Origin: Thermoanaerobacter ethanolicus JW 200
GTDB lineage: Bacteria > Bacillota > Thermoanaerobacteria > Thermoanaerobacterales > Thermoanaerobacteraceae
Reading direction: 5' to 3'
Length of the DNA: 64,000 nt
Assembly: GCF_003722315.1 (NCBI RefSeq)
Contig: NZ_CP033580.1
Coordinates: 1,797,001 to 1,861,000 of the forward strand
Below the pieces are notes generated by a model. It did no database searches. It was given only the letters and a program-made list of their open reading frames with translations, and was not told the origin of the DNA. A program made the translations under genes and the position numbers. Shown in pieces: positions 40,865 to 49,311 of this stretch (positions within the stretch are counted from its first letter, which is position 1; every line of letters begins with the position of its first letter).

Positions 40865-41662
40865 TAAACTGATTTCATTTTGTGCCTGGTATATTACTTC
40901 TTCATCTATTTCTCTTAGCCTTTTAGAATACGCATAGAGTAAAGAAGCTGTTACCAGGTTATTTATTATCCTTGGGAGCCCTTTTGTTAGAGAATATATT
41001 GCTTCATATGCTGATGGTGTAAATATGTCATCTACCATTCCGGCTATTTTCATTCTTGTTTTTATATAATCTTGAATTTCTTCTTTTTTTAGCCCTTGCA
41101 TTACATACTTTATAGAAATTCTTTGCCTTAGTGCACTGTTTACATTAAGAGCTAATTTGTTTCTTATGTGTGGTTGTCCTGAAAGTATCAATATATACGG
41201 GTTTTGAGAATCCATATTAAAGTTAAATATTATTCTCAAGTCTTCAAGAACATCATTAGAAACCAGTTGTATTTCATCTAATATTATGACAGGAGTTATC
41301 TTCTGGCTATAGTAAAGTTCTGTTATCGCTCTTTGTATCTGGTGAAAGAGCGTTACTTTTTTGTATGAGGGGGTTTCGCCTAAAATCATAGCCAATGCTT
41401 GATAGAATTCTCTCACTGTGAGTGTAGAAAGGGCAAAGTAACATGGTTTAAATGTAGAACGGTTGAGGCTTTCAGCATATTTTCTTAATGCGGTAGATTT
41501 GCCTGAACCGGCCTCCCCAACGATAAGTCCTATACCCCTTGTTTCTTGTAAATATTTTAGCCTGGCATTTAATTCAGCAATGTCTTCACTTATGTAAAGG
41601 TCGTTTACACTTATCTCTTTAGAAAATGGATTAAATTTCATTCCAAAATATTGGGTAAACAT
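40862..41662 (-). CDS. Transposon AAA ATPase (ExeA/TniB/IstB-like)
   Basis: A 266-residue AAA+ ATPase with Walker A GEAGSGKST and Walker B VIILDEIQLV, plus sensor and arginine regions (LSGQPHIRNKL, RQRISIKYVMQGL). The family includes TniB, TnsC and MuB, which bind target DNA and activate a DDE transposase. ATG 41662 chosen with GAGGTG before it; a GTG at 41671 overlaps that site. It begins 17 bases after the transposase stop. Confidence 0.9.
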   Translation of the reverse strand: MFTQYFGMKFNPFSKEISVNDLYISEDIAELNARLKYLQETRGIGLIVGEAGSGKSTALRKYAESLNRSTFKPCYFALSTLTVREFYQALAMILGETPSYKKVTLFHQIQRAITELYYSQKITPVIILDEIQLVSNDVLEDLRIIFNFNMDSQNPYILILSGQPHIRNKLALNVNSALRQRISIKYVMQGLKKEEIQDYIKTRMKIAGMVDDIFTPSAYEAIYSLTKGLPRIINNLVTASLLYAYSKRLREIDEEVIYQAQNEISL

Positions 41663-41679
41663 TGTAAACACCTCTTTTT

Positions 41680-43005
41680 TTAATCAATGATATCATTAAA
41701 GGATATTACTGGGGGATTAGGTTTTGCAGCAAAATCCACAGTATCTTCATTTTCGCTTACAACATTTCTGTCTTCGATATATTCTACAGGAATTTTAGCA
41801 TTCTCATGAAAATTTACCTTATACGCTTCCCCCACTTTTTTGCCTTCATGAAAAAGTAGAAGGGGTGTATTATCCTTAAGCCACTGCGGGTCATATCTGA
41901 CTTCTAAGCGCATACCTTTAAACTTTTCTTCTGTTTCATAAAGTATATTTTCCACTTTAAGTGTAGCATCTTTGTTTACTTTACGATTTACTCTTATGAG
42001 AAAACATTCATTCAACATATCTATGTCACCACACATATTTACCCTTGATATTTGAGACATGAAAAAATCTAAAGGACTCATGCCAATACTGCTATGTTCT
42101 TTTCGGTTGTAATCATTCTCCAGCCATTTAAAAAACATCATATTGAGCTCATCTATACTCTTTATGGATGTAGGATCTATTGTGCTTAAAAATCTCATTC
42201 TCACCGTATGAAAGAATCTTTCTATTTTCCCTTTTGAATGAGGTGAAAAGGGCTCAGCATGAATAAGAGATGTACCTAGTGATGCACATATATATTCAAA
42301 TTGAGTGCTTCTATATATCTTTCCATTGTCAGTGTAGAGCATTTTGGGTATTCCCCTTCTTAGCACTGCTTCTTTAAATGAGTCTCTTAAAGCTAAAAAA
42401 TTCTGGGTATAGTAAAAGCGAGCATAGGTACACAGCCTTGAAGCATCATCTATATATGCAATAAGGTACGTTTGTCTCTTTGTTTTACCTTCTTTAATAT
42501 ATGGCCCATACATGACATCAGTCTGCCACAGTTCATTGATGAATTCATGGGAAAATCTCTTTGTTTTACCCTCTTTTTCTTTATCTAAAGATTTTACAGG
42601 AATGTTTTTTAAAAACCTATAGAATGTCGAAAGGGATACTTTATCCGGTGATATTATTCCTTCTCCTATCAATGTCTCATAAAGAAGTTTGTTTGGCATT
42701 TCAGGATGTTCAAGCTTCTTTTGCTTTATTTTCTCTGAAAGTTCAAAGTCTATCTTTCTGTATTTGCCTCTGTCGCTTCGATAACCCGGCTTTAACGCTT
42801 CTATACCACCTCTTAAATACTGATATAGCCACCCTCTAAGTGTCTTGGGAGTATATCTTCTCATTCCAAGATAAGGTATCTCAATAGGTTTATCGGAAAG
42901 AGCATCAAAATATTCTTTCTGATTTTTTACCTGTCCGTTTAGCACCGGACTTATCAGTGAAAATCTCTTTAATGCTATAGCTTCTCTCGCTTTTTCATCA
43001 AGCAT
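41680..43005 (-). CDS. DDE transposase of the Mu/TniA type
   Basis: A 441-residue integrase-core transposase. The N-terminal helix-turn-helix regions (about 1-140: TPKTLRGWLYQYLRGG, SLSTFYRFLK) bind the ends; the RNase H-fold core carries D163 (WQTDVMYG), D226 (LYTDNGK) and E262 (GKIERF), with exactly 35 residues between the last two. A C-terminal beta-barrel Mu-type domain follows. It is co-oriented with its ATPase. The ribosome site GGGGG at 43015-43019 can pair with CCCCC upstream. Confidence 0.92.
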   Translation of the reverse strand: MLDEKAREAIALKRFSLISPVLNGQVKNQKEYFDALSDKPIEIPYLGMRRYTPKTLRGWLYQYLRGGIEALKPGYRSDRGKYRKIDFELSEKIKQKKLEHPEMPNKLLYETLIGEGIISPDKVSLSTFYRFLKNIPVKSLDKEKEGKTKRFSHEFINELWQTDVMYGPYIKEGKTKRQTYLIAYIDDASRLCTYARFYYTQNFLALRDSFKEAVLRRGIPKMLYTDNGKIYRSTQFEYICASLGTSLIHAEPFSPHSKGKIERFFHTVRMRFLSTIDPTSIKSIDELNMMFFKWLENDYNRKEHSSIGMSPLDFFMSQISRVNMCGDIDMLNECFLIRVNRKVNKDATLKVENILYETEEKFKGMRLEVRYDPQWLKDNTPLLLFHEGKKVGEAYKVNFHENAKIPVEYIEDRNVVSENEDTVDFAAKPNPPVISFNDIID

Positions 43006-43010
43006 TTATA

Positions 43011-43069
43011 TGTTCCCCCTTCACTTTTTTGATTTCTTAATCGTAATTTTAGCTCATACCTGGGGGACA
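43011..43069 (-). promoter_or_regulatory. Stem that may hide the transposase ribosome site
   Basis: In the minus-strand RNA, TGTCCCCC (43069-43062) can pair with GGGGGAACA (43019-43011), which includes the Shine-Dalgarno GGGGG of the transposase. One base bulges. Folding would reduce transposase translation. Confidence 0.45.
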
Positions 43070-43141
43070 TTAAAGGAAAAAGTTATGTTGCTAAGAAAAA
43101 ATCAAAATTTTTATTTAAATTTTTCAGGTTTAATGCTAAAA

Positions 43142-43723
43142 TTATGTGAGAGAGGCCAGAAATGATTTTTGGCAATGAGCATAAAACCGTTGGGAGAAGA
43201 GTGGTACAATGCTTATTATGTCCAAAATCTCTCTGGCCCTCTCTCTTTGTGAGTCAGTCTCAGATAACTTTATGTAAGGGTCTATTTGCCTTAATCCGTA
43301 TATGATAAAACTTAAATTATTCATTATCCTTTTGGTGTAAAAATATATATGCTGTCTTGAAAATAGTATGGTGGGAAAGTTTCTTTTTAAGTCACTTATG
43401 AAAGAACTGAGAGTTTTTTCTCTTGTAAGTGTCTCTTTTAAAGACTTTACAATCATATTGAAAGAATACTGAAAATGGGGGAGACAGAAATCAGGAAGGT
43501 AGGAAAGAGTTCTTTTGCACACAGGACATATATATCTTCTTATGGCTATTTTTATACAGTTAGGTCCATCTAAATAGTAACGGTAATAAAACCCGTGCTT
43601 TTTTAGTTTTACTCTACACTTGCAATCGGGATAAGGACATCTATCTGGTGGGTCAGGAAAATTGTAATCTTTACCTTTATGTAAATATTCTTCAATGTTA
43701 TCAACATGGAAAATTATTTGCAT
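43142..43723 (-). CDS. DUF6431-type zinc-ribbon protein of the transposon
   Basis: A 193-residue protein with an N-terminal zinc ribbon (CPYPDCKCRVKLKKHG; then CPVCKR about 25 residues later) and a helical remainder with an HTH-like segment. DUF6431 proteins travel with this transposase-ATPase pair in Firmicutes; the role is undescribed as far as I know. By position it resembles the third protein (TniQ-like) of Tn7/Tn5053-type systems. ATG 43723 follows GGAGAGG. It is the first gene of the operon. Confidence 0.75.
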   Translation of the reverse strand: MQIIFHVDNIEEYLHKGKDYNFPDPPDRCPYPDCKCRVKLKKHGFYYRYYLDGPNCIKIAIRRYICPVCKRTLSYLPDFCLPHFQYSFNMIVKSLKETLTREKTLSSFISDLKRNFPTILFSRQHIYFYTKRIMNNLSFIIYGLRQIDPYIKLSETDSQRERAREILDIISIVPLFSQRFYAHCQKSFLASLT

Positions 43724-43739
43724 AAGTAACCTCTCCAAT

Positions 43740-43799
43740 TAAAATTAATGCTAAAGGAATCTGAAAAAATTTTTTTAAATTCCTTTAGCATTAATTTTA
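43740..43799. repeat. 21-bp inverted repeat near the transposon right end
   Basis: Bases 43740-43760 and 43779-43799 are perfect complements around an 18-base A/T centre (CTGAAAAAATTTTTTTAA). It lies just upstream of the zinc-ribbon gene and inside the right end. It could be a terminator for incoming transcription or a paired protein-binding site. Confidence 0.75.
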
Positions 43800-43857
43800 T
43801 CACAAGATTATTTAATCTGAAAAATTTTATCGGTTTTGGGCTAAATTAATTTGAGAA

Positions 43858-45042
43858 ATGACAATGGCAGCTTTATCAGCAGCTATGATGGGAAAAGAAG
43901 TAAGTATATTTGAGAGGAATAACATTTTAGGTAAAAAATTATTAGTTACAGGTAATGGAAGGTGTAATATTACGAATTTTGCTGACAAAGAAGAATTTTT
44001 CGAGAATATTCCAGGCAATAGTAAATTTTTATATAGCGCTTTTAGCAAGTTTTCTAATAAGGATTTAATAGAGTTTTTAAATAAAAATGGGCTTAAAACT
44101 AAAGTAGAAAGAGGCTTAAGGGTTTTTCCGGTTTCAGATAAATCAATAGAAGTGAGAGATTTTTTTGTGAATATCCTTAAAAAATATGGAGTAAAGATAA
44201 ATTATAACTGCAGAGTAAGTGATGTGATAGTGGAAAATAAACACGTAAAGGGCATAAGTGTTGATGAGAGTGTTTTAAACTGCGATAGTGTAATATTAGC
44301 AACAGGAGGAGTGTCATATCCTACGACTGGCTCTACTGGTGATGGGTATGAAATTGCTAAGAAATTGGGGCACACAATTATAGAGCCATTTCCTTCCTTA
44401 GTGCCGATTGTTACATATGAAAATGTAAGAGAATTGATGGGACTCACTCTTAAAAATGTCAAAGTTTCTGCTTTTTTTGGAGAGAAATTAATAAGAGAAG
44501 AGTTTGGAGAAATGCTTTTTACCCATTTTGGGTTGTCAGGCCCTGCAATACTCACCTTAAGCAGGTTTTTACATGACTACTTAGGTAAGGGAGAAGTGGT
44601 AATAAAAATTGACTTAAAGCCGGGACTTAATGTTGAAAAGCTGGAGGAAAGAGTATTAAGAGATTTTAATAAGTACCAAAATAAAAATCTGAAAAATGCC
44701 TTGGAAGATTTATTGCCTCATTCATTAATCCTATATGTTATAAAAAGGGCGAATATAGACCCTGATAAAAAAGTTAGGGAAATAACCAAAAATGAAAGAA
44801 AAAAATTGGTCAATAGCTTAAAAAATCTTACTTTTAAGGTAAAAGGCCTAAGGCCTATAAGAGAAGCTATTGTTACAGGTGGTGGAGTAAGTATAAAAGA
44901 AATAAATCCCTCTACAATGGAGTCTAAAATAATAAAAGGCTTATTTTTTTCAGGTGAAATTATAGATGTGGATGGATTTACCGGTGGATTCAACTTGCAA
45001 ATCGCCTTTTCTACGGGATATGTGGCAGGAATCAATGCGTGA
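43858..45042 (+). pseudogene. 3' part of the interrupted NAD(P)/FAD-dependent oxidoreductase (BaiN/HI0933-like)
   Basis: A 394-residue frame whose first ATG (43858) comes from the transposon end. It lacks the first 15 residues including the FAD-binding glycine motif, but keeps the rest of the family: ERNNILGKKLLVTGNGRCNITN, CDSVILATGGVSYPTTGSTGDGY, and the C-terminal FFSGEIIDVDGFTGGFNLQIAFSTGYVAG. Without GGGPAG it should not bind FAD normally, so I call it a disrupted gene although the frame is open. The intact protein would be about 407 residues. Confidence 0.85.
43864..43870. repeat. Target-site duplication, right copy (ATGGCAG)
   Basis: Second copy of the 7-bp duplication, immediately outside the right terminal repeat (TGACA at 43859-43863). 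Confidence 0.9.
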
Positions 45043-45047
45043 ATGCG

Positions 45048-45072
45048 AAATGCGGGAAACCGCATTTTTTTA
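45048..45072 (+). terminator. Terminator after the flavoprotein gene
   Basis: AAATGCGG, loop GAAA, CCGCATTT (45048-45067), then T residues. Confidence 0.85.
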
Positions 45073-45112
45073 TTTATTTTGCATAAGATATAATAAGAAA
45101 AGGAGGATAAAT

Positions 45113-45574
45113 ATGGGAAAAAGAGTCAAAAGGAAAAAATACAGATATATTGACAGTGAAAGTATTCTTGTAGTATTGATAATGTTAGGGCTTTTAAGTA
45201 TAGCTATAACTCAACTTTTGATGACAAATGACGATATAAAAGTTTTTTTAAGTTCTACACAAAGATTAGAGGGGATTAATTTAAATTCTAATCTTTCGCA
45301 AGAAGGTAAAGTGACAATTGAGGTTGTAGAAAAGGATAAAGCATTAAATTCCTTTGTATTGCTAGACGGAGAGCCAGTTGCAAATTTTTCTACCAAGTCT
45401 ATTACTATTACAGTAAGGCCCAATCAAATTTTGGAAATAGATGGCACCAGAGAAAAGGAACCTCTTCATTTTAAAGTAGTAGCAATTAGTGAAAATGTAA
45501 TTGAGCCGCAAAATACCACTGTAGTTAAAGTAGATAAGAATATACAAAAAATATGTATGATTAGGCTGAAATGA
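45113..45574 (+). CDS. Hypothetical membrane-anchored protein
   Basis: A 153-residue protein with a basic N-terminus (MGKRVKRKKYRY) and one membrane segment (about 19-40, LVVLIMLGLLSIAITQLLM), followed by an all-beta extracytoplasmic domain of about 100 residues. I do not recognise the family. ATG 45113 follows AAAAGGAGG. A TATAAT at 45090-45095 may be its -10. It is not in an obvious operon. Confidence 0.8.
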   Translation: MGKRVKRKKYRYIDSESILVVLIMLGLLSIAITQLLMTNDDIKVFLSSTQRLEGINLNSNLSQEGKVTIEVVEKDKALNSFVLLDGEPVANFSTKSITITVRPNQILEIDGTREKEPLHFKVVAISENVIEPQNTTVVKVDKNIQKICMIRLK

Positions 45575-45643
45575 TTTATTTGTAAAGGGTAATTATGCTA
45601 TAATATAAAAAAGACAAAAGATGATAGGAGAGGAGAATGCCCT

Positions 45644-45991
45644 ATAAAAGTCATAAGAGGTGCTATAACTTCCAAAAATACAAAAGAAGATATTTTAAAG
45701 GATACTACTATTCTCATTGAAGAAATTATTAAAGCAAATGAATTAGAAGAGAAAAACATAATTTCTATTTTTTTTAGTGCTACTAAAGATTTAGATGCGG
45801 TTTACCCTGCCGAAGCAGTTAGGAATATGGGTATGACCTCAATACCTATGATGTGCCTACAAGAAATGGAGGTAAAAGGCAGTCTCAGCCATTGCATAAG
45901 AGTTGCAATTTTTACAAATTTAAGTGAAGATAAAGAGGTTAAACACGTTTATTTGAAAGAAGCAAAAAAACTGCGTCCAGACTTAGTTTGA
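45644..45991 (+). CDS. aroH: Chorismate mutase AroH, reading frame without a normal start (frameshift after ATG)
   Basis: Codons 45644-45988 encode 115 residues of an AroH-type chorismate mutase (chorismate to prephenate): IKVIRGAITSKNTKEDIL, FFSATKDLDAVYPAEAVR, MMCLQEMEVKGSLSHCIRV and HVYLKEAKKLRPDLV. Arg and Glu residues of the active site are kept. No ATG, GTG or TTG is in frame at the front. ATG 45637 is in another frame; removing one C from CCC (45640-45642) would give MPIKVIRGA. Either a one-base insertion has broken the gene, there is a sequencing error, or ATA 45644 is used. Confidence 0.75.
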   Translation: MKVIRGAITSKNTKEDILKDTTILIEEIIKANELEEKNIISIFFSATKDLDAVYPAEAVRNMGMTSIPMMCLQEMEVKGSLSHCIRVAIFTNLSEDKEVKHVYLKEAKKLRPDLV

Positions 45992-46001
45992 GGTGATAGT
46001 A

Positions 46002-46667
46002 TTGACTGTAAAAATAGCAATAGATGGGCCGGCTGGAGCTGGCAAGAGCACTGTTGCAAAAAAATTAGCTAAACTTTTAAATTATACCTATATCGATACA
46101 GGTGCTATGTATAGAGCCATTACATATAAGGCCATCCAACAGGGGGTAAATCTTATTGAAGAAAACAAAATAGCTGATATTGTGCAAAGTGCTGATATCA
46201 TCTTAGAAGAAGAAAAAATTTTTTTAGATGGAAAAGACATTTCTGAAGAAATAAGAAAACCGGAGGTTTCTGAAAAAGTATCTTTGGTATCTAAAATACC
46301 TAAAGTGAGAGAAATTTTAGTGCAAAAACAAAGGAAAATTGCTGAAGGCAAAAATGTAGTAATGGATGGAAGAGACATAGGAACAGTTGTGCTGCCTGAT
46401 GCACAGTTTAAATTTTTTTTAACTGCTTCTTTAGAAGAAAGGGCAAAACGGCGTTATAGAGAACTTAAAACTAAAAATGTAAATGTAAGTTATTACGAGG
46501 TGTTAAAAGAAATAGAAAATCGTGACACCATAGATTCACAGAGAGATACATCTCCTCTAAAAATTGCTGAAGATTCTATTGTCATTGATACTACATATCT
46601 TTCAGAAGAGGAAGTTTTAGAAAAACTGTACAATATTATAAAGGAAGGATTAAAAGGGGAAATTTAA
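46002..46667 (+). CDS. cmk: Cytidylate kinase
   Basis: Phosphorylates CMP and dCMP. 221 residues from TTG 46002 with the P-loop DGPAGAGKSTVAKKL, DTGAMYRAITY and MDGRDIGTVVLPDA. The GAGGTGAT site lies 4-5 bases before TTG 46002, so an in-frame GTG at 45993, which is inside that site, was rejected. It heads the conserved cmk-plsC-ispH-S1 cluster. Confidence 0.95.
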   Translation: MTVKIAIDGPAGAGKSTVAKKLAKLLNYTYIDTGAMYRAITYKAIQQGVNLIEENKIADIVQSADIILEEEKIFLDGKDISEEIRKPEVSEKVSLVSKIPKVREILVQKQRKIAEGKNVVMDGRDIGTVVLPDAQFKFFLTASLEERAKRRYRELKTKNVNVSYYEVLKEIENRDTIDSQRDTSPLKIAEDSIVIDTTYLSEEEVLEKLYNIIKEGLKGEI

Positions 46668-46669
46668 GT

Positions 46670-47248
46670 ATGTTTTATTATATTGCCAAAGTTATAGTAT
46701 TAGCAATTATAAAAATGATGTTTAGAATAGAAGTAAGAGGACTTGAAAATATTCCTAAAAAAGGCCCAGTAATCATATGCCCTAACCATATAAGTCTTCT
46801 AGATCCTCCTGTCATAGGAGCACTTTTAAACAGGCGAATATACTTTATGGCAAAAGAAGAGCTTTTTAAAAATCCTTTTTTAAAGCTTCTTTTAGGGACA
46901 GGCTTAGGAGCTTTTCCCGTTAAAAGAGGTACTGCTGATTTATCAGCTATTAAAACTGCTTTAACTTACTTAAAAAAAGGAAGAGCAATTGGAATTTTCC
47001 CTGAAGGTACAAGAAGTAAAACCGGAAAACTTCAAAAGGCTGAACCAGGGGTTGCCTTATTAGCAATTAAAGGGAATGCTCCTGTAGTACCTATAGGAAT
47101 TAAAGGGAAATATCGCCTTTTTTCTAAGATTATTATAAATATCGGTAAACCAATAACTTTTGAAAAATATGCTAATTCTAAACTTTCCTCTGAGAGACTT
47201 TCTGCTATTGGAGAGGAAATAATGCAAGAAATTGCAAAATTGCTGTAG
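46670..47248 (+). CDS. plsC: 1-acyl-sn-glycerol-3-phosphate acyltransferase
   Basis: Adds the second acyl chain to lysophosphatidic acid. 192 residues with the HX4D motif NHISLLDPP, the FPEGTRSKTGKL substrate motif and VVPIGIKG. One N-terminal hydrophobic stretch for membrane contact. Two bases after cmk. Confidence 0.95.
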   Translation: MFYYIAKVIVLAIIKMMFRIEVRGLENIPKKGPVIICPNHISLLDPPVIGALLNRRIYFMAKEELFKNPFLKLLLGTGLGAFPVKRGTADLSAIKTALTYLKKGRAIGIFPEGTRSKTGKLQKAEPGVALLAIKGNAPVVPIGIKGKYRLFSKIIINIGKPITFEKYANSKLSSERLSAIGEEIMQEIAKLL

Positions 47249-47258
47249 GAGGTAAAGA

Positions 47259-48125
47259 ATGAAAATATTGATTGCTGAGTATGCAGGTTTTTGCTTTGGA
47301 GTAAAAAGAGCTATTGAAACTGCATATCAGGAAATTGAAAAAGGTGATGGAAAGAAAATATATACTTTAGGTGAAATTATTCATAATCCACAAGTTATAT
47401 CGGACTTATCGAAAAAAGGGGTTAATGTTATTGAAGAAGAAGAGCTGGATAAATTGACTGAGGGCGATAAATTAATTATCCGAAGTCATGGGGTGTCTAA
47501 AAAATTATACGACTTTCTCGCTAAAAAAGGAGTTGAAGTCATAGATGTTACCTGCCCATTTGTAAAAAAGATCCAAAATATAGTTTATGAGTACTACCAC
47601 AAGGGCTACTCTATTATCATTGTAGGAGATAGAAATCATCCAGAAGTAATAGGAGTAAACGGATGGTGTGATGACACCGCTTATGTGGTAAATTCAATTG
47701 AAGAAGCTTATGAATTACCTCAATTAGAAAAGGCATGTGCAGTTGCTCAAACTACTCTCATTGAAAAGCATTGGAAAGATATTTTAGAAGTAATAAAGCT
47801 AAAAGTTAAAGACCTTATTTTTTTTAATACTATATGCGATGCTACACAAAAAAGACAAGATGCTGCTGATGAGCTTTCAAAAAAGGTAGATGTAATGTTT
47901 GTAATTGGGGGGAAACATAGTTCTAATACTCAAAAACTAAAAAAGATATGTGAAAAAAATTGTAAAAACACTTTTCATATAGAAGATGCAGAGGAATTGA
48001 CTCTTGAGATGGTAAAAGACCATGAGATTATAGGAGTAACAGCAGGAGCTTCAACCCCCGATTATGTGATAGAAGACGTGATAGAGAAAATTAGATTTTT
48101 AAAAGGGGAAGATGGGGATGAGTGA
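47259..48125 (+). CDS. ispH: 4-hydroxy-3-methylbut-2-enyl diphosphate reductase
   Basis: Last enzyme of the MEP isoprenoid pathway, a 4Fe-4S reductase giving IPP and DMAPP. 288 residues with the three cluster cysteines in AGFCFGVKRAIE, DVTCPFVKK and NTICDATQKRQ. In many clostridia IspH is fused to the following S1 protein; here they are separate but overlap by 8 bases. Confidence 0.96.
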   Translation: MKILIAEYAGFCFGVKRAIETAYQEIEKGDGKKIYTLGEIIHNPQVISDLSKKGVNVIEEEELDKLTEGDKLIIRSHGVSKKLYDFLAKKGVEVIDVTCPFVKKIQNIVYEYYHKGYSIIIVGDRNHPEVIGVNGWCDDTAYVVNSIEEAYELPQLEKACAVAQTTLIEKHWKDILEVIKLKVKDLIFFNTICDATQKRQDAADELSKKVDVMFVIGGKHSSNTQKLKKICEKNCKNTFHIEDAEELTLEMVKDHEIIGVTAGASTPDYVIEDVIEKIRFLKGEDGDE

Positions 48126-49215
48126 TTTTTTAGAAGGTTATACTTTTAAGACGTTGCGACCTGGAGACATTGTCAAGGGAGAAGTGATAAAAGTTTCTGA
48201 TGAGGGGATTATTGCAAATATTGGCTATAAATCAGATGCTTTTGTGCCTAAAAATGAACTTTCTTTAAATCCTAATTTTGATGTAAAAAAGACCTTCAAT
48301 GTTGAGGATGAGTTAGATTTATATATAATAAGTGTGGAAAATGATGAAGGAAATGTATTAGCCTCTAAAGTTATGGCTGATGATAAGCTGAGCAGAGAAA
48401 AAATTGAAAAAGCCTATAAAAATAAAGAGATAATTGAAGGAGAAATTATTGAGGTTGTAAAAGGCGGAGTGATTGCCTACTCATTAGGAGCTAAGGTTTT
48501 TATTCCTGCTTCTCAACTGGAATTACATTATGTCGATAAATTAAATGAATATTTAGGTAAAACTTTGCGGCTTCGAATAATTGAGTATATTCCCGGCAAG
48601 AAGATTGTTGGATCTCAAAAAGAAGTACTGAAACTAGAAAGAGAAAAAGTTAAAAAAGCGCTTTTATCTAATTTGAAAGAAGGAGACATAGTAGAAGGAA
48701 AAGTAAAAAACATAATAGATAAGGGAGCTTTTGTAGACATAGGAGGTTTTGATGGTTTTATCCCTCTAAGTGAAATTAGCTGGGAAAGAATTAAAAATCC
48801 GCGAGAAGTATTGGGAATTGGAGATAAAGTCTCGGTTTATATATTAAATGTGGATGAAAAAAAAGAAAAAATTACTTTGAGCCTGAGAAAAGTATTGCCA
48901 GATCCGTGGGAGAATGCAGAAACAAAATATCACGAAGGAGACGTGCTAAAGGGAACTGTTACTAATATTACGCCTTTTGGAGTATTTGTACAGCTAGAAC
49001 CAGGGATAGAAGGATTGATTCATAAAAATAATTTAGAAAATAGTATCAAAACATACAAAATAAATGATACTATAAAAGTAGAAATATTGAATATAAACCA
49101 ACAAGATAAAAAAATAAATCTTAAAGAAGTGCCTCTTGAAGAAGGAGATATTCCAGAAATAGAGCATCAAGAGCTTAGAATCACCTTGGGAGAAATATTT
49201 AATAAAAATTTTTAA
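48118..49215 (+). CDS. rpsA: Ribosomal protein S1-like protein (four S1 domains)
   Basis: RNA-binding protein of 365 residues with four S1 domains, at about 14-85, 100-170, 186-255 and 270-340. Domains 3 and 4 show the classic GAFVDIGGFDGFIPLSEISW and GVFVQLEPGIEGLIHKNN. Shorter than the six-domain S1 of Proteobacteria and typical for Firmicutes. ATG 48118 chosen over 48112 because AAGGGGAA ends 7 bases before it. Confidence 0.92.
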   Translation: MSDFLEGYTFKTLRPGDIVKGEVIKVSDEGIIANIGYKSDAFVPKNELSLNPNFDVKKTFNVEDELDLYIISVENDEGNVLASKVMADDKLSREKIEKAYKNKEIIEGEIIEVVKGGVIAYSLGAKVFIPASQLELHYVDKLNEYLGKTLRLRIIEYIPGKKIVGSQKEVLKLEREKVKKALLSNLKEGDIVEGKVKNIIDKGAFVDIGGFDGFIPLSEISWERIKNPREVLGIGDKVSVYILNVDEKKEKITLSLRKVLPDPWENAETKYHEGDVLKGTVTNITPFGVFVQLEPGIEGLIHKNNLENSIKTYKINDTIKVEILNINQQDKKINLKEVPLEEGDIPEIEHQELRITLGEIFNKNF

Positions 49216-49233
49216 ACTGTCATGTAAAAAACC

Positions 49234-49261
49234 TTGACAAAAGAAAAAAATCTGCTAAAAT
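49234..49261 (+). promoter_or_regulatory. Sigma-A promoter of speD
   Basis: TTGACA (49234-49239), 16 bases, TAAAAT (49256-49261). The -35 is perfect and the -10 has one mismatch; it is the clearest housekeeping promoter in the window. Confidence 0.7.
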
Positions 49262-49311
49262 TAAAATCATTGAATGTATACATTATTTTAGTAAAGGAGG
49301 CACGATACAAA

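Larger units (their letters stand above)
40650..43863. mobile_element. Three-gene DDE transposon (3,214 bp) with AAA ATPase and zinc-ribbon protein
   Basis: Terminal inverted repeats TGTCAATTCTCAAATTAA (left) and TGTCATTTCTCAAATTAA (right, read inward) differ at one of 18 positions. A 7-bp duplication ATGGCAG flanks it. All three genes are on the minus strand: zinc-ribbon protein, DDE transposase, AAA ATPase. The left end repeats the TCTCAAATTA motif at 40657-40666, 40680-40689 (one change) and 40724-40733, like the multiple transposase sites of Mu/Tn7-type elements. Genes are intact, so it may be active. Confidence 0.9.
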
